64,000 nucleotides of DNA from Pyrenophora tritici-repentis (taxonomy: Eukaryota > Ascomycota > Dothideomycetes > Pleosporales > Pleosporaceae): assembly GCF_003171515.1 (NCBI RefSeq), contig NC_089394.1, positions 620,001 to 684,000 on the forward strand. Direction: 5' to 3'. The number at the start of each line of letters is the position of its first letter. Within the stretch, counting starts at the first letter, position 1. Below are positions 56,900 through 64,000 of the stretch, piece by piece. The notes under the pieces are model-generated. The model ran no database searches and was not told where the DNA came from. It saw nothing but the letters and a program-made list of their open reading frames with translations. The position numbers were made by a program, and so were the translations under genes.

Positions 56900-57018
56900 A
56901 CATACGACCACAGGACATCGAAAATAGCGCTTCCCGTTCGCTCAGCGGTACTCAAGCGGTGTACCGGCGGATTAGTAGTCAGGTGGGTGACCACTGGCGA
57001 ATCCCCGCTGTTGTATGT
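56900..57018 (+). rRNA. 5S rRNA, copy 1
   Basis: 119 nt, starting ACATACGACCACAGGACATC and ending CCCGCTGTTGTATGT, followed by T5. It has the fungal 5S start and end, whose 9-bp helix I pairs (ACATACGAC with GTTGTATGT). The conserved core GCTTCCCGTTCGCTCAG and the internal control region (GTAGTCAGGTGGGTGACCACTGGCGAATCCC) are present. Helix II (GGACATCG/CGGTGTACC) pairs with the expected bulged A. The RNA is a structural component of the cytosolic large ribosomal subunit, transcribed by Pol III. It stands apart from any 18S/28S repeat, as usual in filamentous ascomycetes. Confidence 0.92.
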
Positions 57019-57086
57019 TTTTGCCATTTTGCATTCCACCTCCATCTCTACCTTTGATCATAAAGCTAGCAACCCGCAGATCTCTC

Positions 57087-57205
57087 ACATACGACCATAG
57101 GACATCGAAAATAGCGCTTCCCGTTCGCTCAGCGGTACTCAAACGGTGTACCGGCGGACTAGTAGTCAGGTGGGTGACCACTGGCGAATCCCCGCTGTTG
57201 TATGT
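57087..57205 (+). rRNA. 5S rRNA, copy 2
   Basis: 119 nt, same orientation, starting 187 bp after copy 1. I see three differences from copy 1: C to T in ACGACCA(C/T)AGG, G to A in TCAA(G/A)CGG and T to C in CGGA(T/C)TAGTAG. The helix I ends are intact, and a T5 run follows. The spacer sequences between the copies are not duplicated apart from a few bases after the T run. Confidence 0.92.
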
Positions 57206-57535
57206 TTTTGACATTTTTTTGGGTCCTGGGCGACTTACAAATGACGGTGTGAGGATAACGACGATTAAAAGGGAGGAGACCATAGAGGGCAAGACCAGAA
57301 GAAAGAACAAGGTGAAAAAGAGGGCTGATCTATGCAAGTTAAGTTGTGGAAACCTGACTGTATTCTGCGTTTTATTTAAGTCAGATGTAGTACTACCTAC
57401 ATATCAGTCCCTTCTTTGTACACCCAGTACCGAGAAAGAGCAAAGACTGTGCCCAATACGTCAGACAAGGGTTCCCAAGATGGTCTTGTTTCATGCTCTT
57501 CCTCAGCCGACGGGATGCTTCAACTTTCTAGGCCC
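57206..57535. other. Intergenic, 330 bp
   Basis: Between the second 5S gene and the HMG-CoA lyase stop codon. No gene is seen. Confidence 0.45.
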
Positions 57536-58778
57536 CTACTTCATAGCTTTCCGTAGCTGAGACAGAGTGGCCTTTCCAGCTCTACTATCGTTTGGCCTTC
57601 CAAGCTCTTGCGATATCCATTCACCCACTTCCGAAAGTTTCTCAATATCAACTCCAGTCTTGGCACCCAAGCTATGGAAGCAATGCACCAAATCTTCTGT
57701 CGCAATATTGCCGGTTGCACCTGGGCTGAATGGACAGCCTCCCAGACCACCTACTGCGGCATCAAAAGTGCGGATTCCATGTTCAAGTGCGACCACCGAG
57801 TTTACCAGCGCTTGACCGTATGTGTCGTGGAAGTGTAGTGCCAAATCGCTCTTATCCACACCAGCTGCATTGAGTGTTTTCAGCAGCTCCAACGTCTTGG
57901 GCGCGGTACCCATGCCTGTAGTATCCGCTACGGATATCTCATCAGCCCCCATTTCCAGCAAGCTCACGGCCAATTCCGCAACCTTGTGTGGGTCGACATC
58001 GGGTCCTTCATACGGGCACCCGAGTGCCACGGAAATATACGCTCGCACATTTAGATTCATTTCCTTTGCCTTCGACATGATCGGCTCGAAGCGCTTGAGC
58101 GACTCGGCTATGGAGCAGTTTGTGTTCTTTTGTGTAAACGATTCTGTCGCGGCGGTGAAGATGGAGAGCTCGTGTATGGGAGGCGTTGAGTTGTGATTTT
58201 TGTTCATGGCGTCGGCGCCGGAGGATGCGGAGGGCATGGCATTGGGATCGGACGAGGATGTGTTCAGGGCGGGGCCATTATCGGTACCGGGGGAGGGTGG
58301 AGGTGTAGGATACGCGTCGTGTCCTGATTGCGATTTGGACTGCCAGGTGGAGAGGAAGTTGTCGAAGCCCTTGACGTTTGGCAGGAGCCATTGGTATGTG
58401 ATGGGATGCGACGAGTGTGGCGGTGAGGAGAGTAGTCGCTCAAGTATTTCAGCAGAGTTGGCCATCTGTCCTGATCGTCAGTAAATCACGTCGGTAAACC
58501 TCCCTGGTGGACTAGCTAACCTGCGGTACCCATTTCGGCGAGACAAAAGAGCCCGCCTCAATGGTCGTCAAGCCGGTTCGCGCCAGTCTCTCTACCAGCT
58601 CTATCTTGGTCGCCAACGGGATAGTCTTCTTCTCATTCTGCAGCCCATCTCGTGGTCCAACTTCTACAATACGAACGTGGTCGGCGCGGCTAGAAGCGGC
58701 CGAAGCGAATGTTCTTCGACGACACGGGTGGCGCGCAGCAAGACGCGCAGAACGAAGGCAGAAGAGCTTTGATGACAT
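57536..58778 (-). CDS. Mitochondrial 3-hydroxy-3-methylglutaryl-CoA lyase
   Basis: Two exons, 58778..58521 and 58465..57536, with a 55-bp intron; 395 aa. An Arg/Ser/Ala-rich presequence ([30 protein letters not shown]) targets mitochondria. The TIM barrel starts [17 protein letters not shown], where Arg and Asp of PRDG bind metal and acyl group. It continues with [15 protein letters not shown] (metal-binding His pair) and the active-site loop [20 protein letters not shown], which contains the catalytic Cys. All essential residues are present. The enzyme splits HMG-CoA into acetoacetate and acetyl-CoA, the last step of leucine degradation. About 50 residues of Ser/Pro/Asn-rich sequence ([15 protein letters not shown]...NSTPP) interrupt the barrel after the third strand. 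There is no peroxisomal C-terminal signal. Confidence 0.95.
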
Positions 58779-61700
58779 GTTGAGGGACTAACAGATGGTA
58801 CTGTAGTAATCGGCTCAGGGTCTGGTGAAAGGGTACAGGATGACGTGCATAGTTTCAAAACACTTTGTGGGGGTGAGGTTGCAGTGCGGGGATCATTCAT
58901 CGAGGTGGAACGAGCTTCTCTGCATGGCCCGCTCACCTCATCCCAGCTCGGAGCTCCCACGTAGCTTCGCACACGATCACGAACCCGACGATAGAGGACC
59001 CATCAAGTTATCAGTACTGCCTTATCGCAAAATACGACGCACGATGTAGTAGTCATGCGCTTGCCAAAGATTGCAGAGGCCCAAGGCTAGGGTTCTAATT
59101 GACCATGTTTAGGCCACACCTACGCCATTGATATGCACGCCAAAAAAACCCTCGGAGCGTTCACTTGAGAGACTATTCCATGGGTAGAGGGATGAACCAT
59201 GGGGAAGCAGTCACGCGATGGATGACCTCTCCGCAAATCTCCACGATATGCTCGCTTTCTGGAGTCAAAATTACATGTGTCTTGTGCACAGGGCTAATGT
59301 TCATGGAGGCTAGACAAGCGAAACCTTGCCGGCAGTGCTTTAGGCCGTCAACGGGTGTCCAATCGCCGTCTCACGTGCTAGCAACTGCCTAGCGGCATTG
59401 TAGTCATCTATCAAAACCCGGCTGGCCGCTCTTATTGAATCATCTTGGAGGGTTGTGCAGGTGCGTCCGCGTGTTCAAGAGCCGGAAGTATCGAGCCTGG
59501 GGAGAATATCGGCGCTAGAGCCCAAGACCCAGTGTGCCCCATCGACGGTGCTCGTCACTAGCTCAGAGTGCTTGTGGAGAAACCAAAAGAGAGGTCCGAG
59601 GAGTACTAGCTGCATGTGCTACCGCAGCCGCCGGTTGCTCAAGATGCTGCGCTTAGAGATGCGATCATCTCGTCAATTGCTACGGGCAAGATACAGTCCA
59701 TGACAGCGGGGGAAGCCTTTCTCAATTGAGTGTGAGCCTCGGCCTGGTGCAGAAGCTATTATCAATGTCTACTGTCGGACCGGGCATCGTAAGATAGAGG
59801 GTCCGGGAAGCGAAGTATTGGAGTCTTTCCATGACGCCGGAAGAATTGCTTGGGCGGAGATTAGGACTTTGTACGGTCGCTATATGGCCTGCTCGCTTCG
59901 CCATGTCCCACCGGCCATGGTCAGTCTTGCAGGCTACTGCCCCTCAGGCATCTTGTGTTTGATATGATGCGCAGGGATCACTGGGGTCATTGTTCGGAGC
60001 TTCATGGGGAATCTCGCAAGGCGCAACTTTCCTATCAGCGTCCGTGGCCGTTGGTGGCCGTCCAACGGTTGGCCGCCCTGCCGGCATCCGTGAGGCTGAG
60101 GGGACTGGCCTGGTCTCCAAGGCATGGCAGCGATATTGCAGAGACACATGGGGTAGCAGAATCATGTCAGTAGTGTGGGCGAACGAGGCCTGTGTCTCTG
60201 CATCCCCATACTCTACCCCGCGTGTGCACAACAGGGCGGGTGCATTGACGATGAGGGCCTGAGATGAAAACCTGGTCTAGCAGCACAAAGGACCATCTGC
60301 TGACGAAATTGAAGTTGCTTGTTACCTGAGACAAATCGTTGAGTGGTGGAGCTGGGCCGCAAATACCAAAGTAGCGTGTGTCCCCGATGCGTGTCTGACT
60401 TGGCACTCACGTGCGCGATGGCACGATCAGGTTAGCCCATGGGCATCGGTGAGGCGCGCGATTCGAGCAACGAGGCCGTCGCGAAGGCGTCTGACACTGT
60501 GTCCAGGGCAAACAAGGTGTTTGCGAAACAGGCTGGGGTCTGAGTGACGGCGCACCGGGGGTGGATAGAAGTTAGTTGCTTGCTAGCTGGCTGGCTGACT
60601 ACTACGAGAAGCGTTCGGCAAACTCTTGCGGCGGCCCGAAAGAAAGCCACGGCATATAGGAATCAGTATAGCAGAGCAGCTCGAAGCGGACGGGATGAGT
60701 AAAAGGGGATGAGAGAGGATAGGCTGGAGAGCAGGGTAGCAAGTAGATCAAAGTGCAAGGCAACGGCGAGGGCGGCAAGCCGTGGGGGTTTGTGAGGATG
60801 ATGATGGTCATATCTCGCACTCATCAGGCGTGCATGGCTGTTATCACAGCGGGCGGTCCCACAAGAACGGTTCCAGTTCTGCCAAGTGTCTGCGGAGCAG
60901 GCGACAGCAAGCTCACGCACGCTTCACGCAGGACAGTCAAAAGGCGTCGGGTGTTCAAGGCATCCTAGCGATTTCGTGCAGGTTTGCATCATCCACGCCC
61001 AGCCCGTCCTGCCTTCTATGTCATCGCAATATCCGCGCCCGCCGTCAGACGTTCGCTGCTGGTGTCTGGTGGCCGGTCGCGTGCAAAGGATAGCAAATTG
61101 CATGACGCTTTTGCAGCCAGGCGACGTTTGCGATGCGGCAATGTAAATGCACGCTCCATCGGGGCTCCGGGGTGGTGGCTTTGCGGGGTCTATCACTGTG
61201 TACTGTCTACTGTTGTTGTCGCTGTCGCTGTCGCCGTCGCCGCTCAACTATATCAACAAAAGCATGTCGTTGTTGTGCGGCCGTCTTGGCTGACGGGAGG
61301 CTTCATAGGCCCGCAAGTGCTGACATTGGCTGCTCTTCTACACAGCTTCGATGCATCTTCGCGACGGCACCTTTTGATCGCCTCGGTCGGCTCCGTGACG
61401 GCTTGAGCCAGGTCATTCGTCCGGTCGGGGCCATGGGGAGGTTAGGTTCTCGGGTGCTAAACCCTGACGCTATCAGCAGCGCGCGCTGGCTGTGCAGACG
61501 TGCAGACGCACCCACAAGCCGAGCACGTCCTCGCGCAATTCACCCCCTTCACCCCGGAGCACTCGAGACAAGCTCTCTCAATGGCTGGGTTGCCTTAGCT
61601 CCTCCGACGTTAGCGGCCGGTAGGAGATCGTGCCTCTCCCGCTGCTTCATTGGTCGAGGCACCGTGGCGTCCAGCCCTCTCCGTCCTGCAGCAGGCCACT

Positions 61701-62226
61701 GTCGCCATTCATGGGCCTTTTGCCGGGGTCAAAACCATTTTCCACGATGTAACCCGACCCTACCTCGCCCGACCCTGCAATTCGCCGCGTCCGTGTGGGG
61801 TGTAGTAGGGGTTGCCACAGTCCAAAGCCTCGCAGCCGCTGCGAGAACATGCGGGCACCTGGCCTACTCGCTGCAGGCCACATCCTTCATGCACATCTCT
61901 CAAGATGACCACCTCTTCTCCTAATATCCTAGCGTCCAGTATGCCGCGGCATTTTGCATCCTACCCCTTGGCATGCCAGAGCCTTGCCCGCTAGGGCCCT
62001 GTCCTTATCAGACGGGGACCAAGCTTCCTTTACCCAGACCCGTCGAGCCAAAATAATACAAACCCACCGTGACGCGCTTCTTCTATGCTCCATTGAGTAT
62101 TGCCCCTCGTCTTCTTGTCTATTCTGTTTATACGCCTACTATACACGCTCCACATTCTATCCTGCAGATGCAACACTGTACAAGACTGCAATAACACCTC
62201 CTCTTTTATACCCAACACCCACCATC
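58779..62226. other. Long 3.4-kb intergenic region upstream of a regulator
   Basis: This separates two genes transcribed away from each other, HMG-CoA lyase (-) and the Zn2Cys6 regulator (+). Short frames on both strands show no domain. The last kilobase is pyrimidine-rich and probably includes a long 5'-UTR. A gap of this size next to a regulator gene may reflect an extended control region. Confidence 0.5.
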
Positions 62227-64000
62227 ATGGCCGTCTCACCCACCACCCAGCCTGTAGAGGCTCAGAAAGTAAACACTACTACTGCCGCTGCCACCACTAC
62301 CACCGCAACCACCACCACCAACAATGCTGCCGCTGCCCCAAGGAAACGGAGAAGAAGAGCTCCCGCTACTGGAGCTACTGACGACTGCTTTGCTTGCAAG
62401 AAGCGTCAAGTAAAGTGCGATCGACGCCGTCCGTACTGCGGTCAGTGTGTCGAGATCGGCAAGGAATGCTCTGGATACCGCACCACTCTCACATGGGGTG
62501 TTGGAGTAGCCAGCCGTGGAAAGCTTCGAGGCATGTCTCTGCCCATTGCAAAGTCGCCCCCATCCACTGCCACACAGGAGCCCAAATCACAACGGATCAA
62601 CTCTGTAGTCTCCACCAGCACATCCTCGTCCAGCAGTGCTCAGCAAGATCAACATCACTTCAACACCAGGGCTAGCATAGACTTTGGCGCACCATCCCCA
62701 AGGAGTCCCACAAGTCCCATGTATTCCGCACCACAGGATTACCAATACTACAGCCCGACCAGTCCAATCCCTATCCCAACTCCTTCGCCCTCAATGTCAT
62801 TTCCCATGCAACATCACAGGGATCATTTTGAGTTCCTACATCCCCAGGCTTCCAAGTTCAGGCATCACCAACCACACAGAGGTCCTCTTCAACGACTACA
62901 AACCACTCTTCATGTTCCTCTAGACGACTATGGCATGTCTGCCTCGACTGCCTCATTGGGCACATATAGCGATAGCGACTTTCCCTCACCAAGCGAGTTT
63001 CCCAACACCCCAGTCGACGAATACCCCTTTGCCGACCCGTCAATGCCTCGCTACCCATCCTTTGACCACGCGCCCATGAGCTCCTTGGACAACTACTTTC
63101 TCCATGAGGCCCCACGTTCATTGCCCATGGGCGACGACATGAGCTCGAGCGTAAGCTCAGACCAAAGTATACACGACTATCCTGAAGTCAGCACAGCCCC
63201 GCAAAGTATGGGCCCCGTTACATTTCAAGATGTGTTTGTGGAGGGAGAGATGAGCTCGAGTTTCAACGGCTTCCAACCCGGTTTCTCCTTTCTCCCATCG
63301 GAGGGTATGTCTTCCTATGGCTCTGGCCCCCTGTCTCAAGACGTTCTGTCGCTCACCACTTCTATTCCTCAGAGCCTTACCATCACTTCGCCCCTTTCCC
63401 CGCGGATGCTATACCTTCTGGACTACTACGACAGATTTATATGCCCGGTGCTGGTGGCTTTTGATAGCCACAACAACCCCTACCGGATGCACATCATCCA
63501 GCTGGCCATGCAGAATGAGGAGCTGCAAAACGCCATCGGCGCTCTGGCCACGAACAACATGCGCATGCGAGGAGGTATTGAAGGACGCCGATTGAGCGTT
63601 CCTCACGATACCCGACTCATCCCAGCACATGCCTACTCGGAAATGACTGCCCGAGAACTGCGCGAAATGCATGGCGAAGCAACCGATGAAGAGAAGCACT
63701 ACAAGGCCAACTCCATCGCTCTACTCAACAAGAAGCTAGTCGACTTTGACGGTTCGCAGGACGACTCTGTCCTAGCTACGCTTCTTATCCTCTGCCTCTT
63801 CCACGTCTGCGATTCTGGCTTCACAAAGTTCAAGACCCAGCTCGCTGGTGTACAGAAGCTTCTGAGTCTGCGGGATAGAACAGTTCAATCAGAATTTGTC
63901 GGATGGATCGAGACCTTCTTTACTTGGTTCGATGTCATGACCGCTGCAGTCAACGACCGAGAAATCGAGGTCCGCGGCGATTCCCTTGACATGATGAACT
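62227..64000 (+). CDS. Zn2Cys6 transcription factor, 5' part (runs off the window)
   Basis: The ATG at 62227 opens one uninterrupted frame of 591 codons to the right edge. A Thr/Ala-rich start and a basic stretch (PRKRRRRAP) precede the zinc cluster DDCFACKKRQVKCDRRRPYCGQCVEIGKEC, with CX2CX6CX6CX2CX6C spacing. It is followed by a distinctive block, GYRTTLTWGVGVASRGKLRGMSLP. A Ser/Pro/His-rich linker of about 250 residues follows, then a helical domain (MLYLLDYYDRFICPVLVAFDSHNNPYRMHIIQLAMQNEELQNAIGALATNN), typical of the fungal_trans_2-type C-terminal regulatory region. It is a nuclear DNA-binding regulator with unknown targets. The C-terminus and any introns lie beyond the window. Confidence 0.93.
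   Translation, partial: MAVSPTTQPVEAQKVNTTTAAATTTTATTTTNNAAAAPRKRRRRAPATGATDDCFACKKRQVKCDRRRPYCGQCVEIGKECSGYRTTLTWGVGVASRGKLRGMSLPIAKSPPSTATQEPKSQRINSVVSTSTSSSSSAQQDQHHFNTRASIDFGAPSPRSPTSPMYSAPQDYQYYSPTSPIPIPTPSPSMSFPMQHHRDHFEFLHPQASKFRHHQPHRGPLQRLQTTLHVPLDDYGMSASTASLGTYSDSDFPSPSEFPNTPVDEYPFADPSMPRYPSFDHAPMSSLDNYFLHEAPRSLPMGDDMSSSVSSDQSIHDYPEVSTAPQSMGPVTFQDVFVEGEMSSSFNGFQPGFSFLPSEGMSSYGSGPLSQDVLSLTTSIPQSLTITSPLSPRMLYLLDYYDRFICPVLVAFDSHNNPYRMHIIQLAMQNEELQNAIGALATNNMRMRGGIEGRRLSVPHDTRLIPAHAYSEMTARELREMHGEATDEEKHYKANSIALLNKKLVDFDGSQDDSVLATLLILCLFHVCDSGFTKFKTQLAGVQKLLSLRDRTVQSEFVGWIETFFTWFDVMTAAVNDREIEVRGDSLDMMN

Noticed and set aside
57015..57560. 181-codon plus-strand frame
   Set aside because: It runs straight through the second 5S rRNA gene and into the 3' end of HMG-CoA lyase. 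No protein features.
60984..61924. Overlapping plus-strand frames of 140 and 263 codons
   Set aside because: GC-rich, Arg/Ser/Ala-rich translations without domain or consistent splicing; probably chance frames in the regulator's upstream region.

Overview
The window is nuclear DNA from a filamentous ascomycete. Coding regions are interrupted by short (45-60 bp) GT-AG introns with CTAAC/CTGAC-like branch points. Two 5S rRNA genes stand alone outside any rDNA repeat, and the gene set (C6 regulators, a PTH11/rhodopsin-type protein, an AA11-type LPMO, small secreted Cys proteins) is typical of Pezizomycotina. A Dothideomycete (Pleosporales-like) origin is my guess from overall impression and is not proven here. 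I assembled exons by hand from splice consensus and protein-family continuity; in every assembled gene the exon lengths sum to a multiple of three.

Left part (1-19.3 kb) is gene-poor and accessory. It holds the first two exons of a rhodopsin-domain membrane protein running off the left edge, a five-exon Zn2Cys6 regulator (4.7-7.3 kb), a cytochrome P450 (10.9-12.6 kb) and an alpha/beta-hydrolase (15.4-16.3 kb). Two retroposon-like insertions flank the P450. The first is a 563-bp SINE with a tRNA-like head and a (GTA)9 tail. The second is a 1.5-kb element that shares the SINE's 3' end and carries a 173-bp tandem array. Both are bounded by perfect 14-bp target-site duplications.

Middle part (19.3-49.9 kb) is a dense housekeeping block: Rrp12 (pre-ribosome export/processing), a DOCK-family GEF, a Ctr copper transporter, a DUF7587-like protein, mitochondrial ribosomal proteins uL30m (Mrpl33) and an L51/S25/CI-B8 protein (Mrp49-like), Snu66/SART-1 (tri-snRNP), a secretory-pathway thioredoxin-fold-like membrane protein, a very basic repeat protein, an AA11-type LPMO with a long Ser/Thr tail, Pga2 and the histone-fold protein CENP-S/Mhf1.

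Right part (50-64 kb) is looser. It contains a 10-Cys small secreted protein, a MARVEL protein, a second small secreted protein built by duplication of an exon together with its intron, a membrane-anchored prolyl 4-hydroxylase-like oxygenase, two 5S rRNA genes, mitochondrial HMG-CoA lyase (leucine degradation), a 3.4-kb gap, and the 5' end of a second Zn2Cys6 regulator running off the right edge. The genes do not form one pathway. The most unusual content is the pair of tail-sharing retroposons and the duplicated-exon secreted protein.
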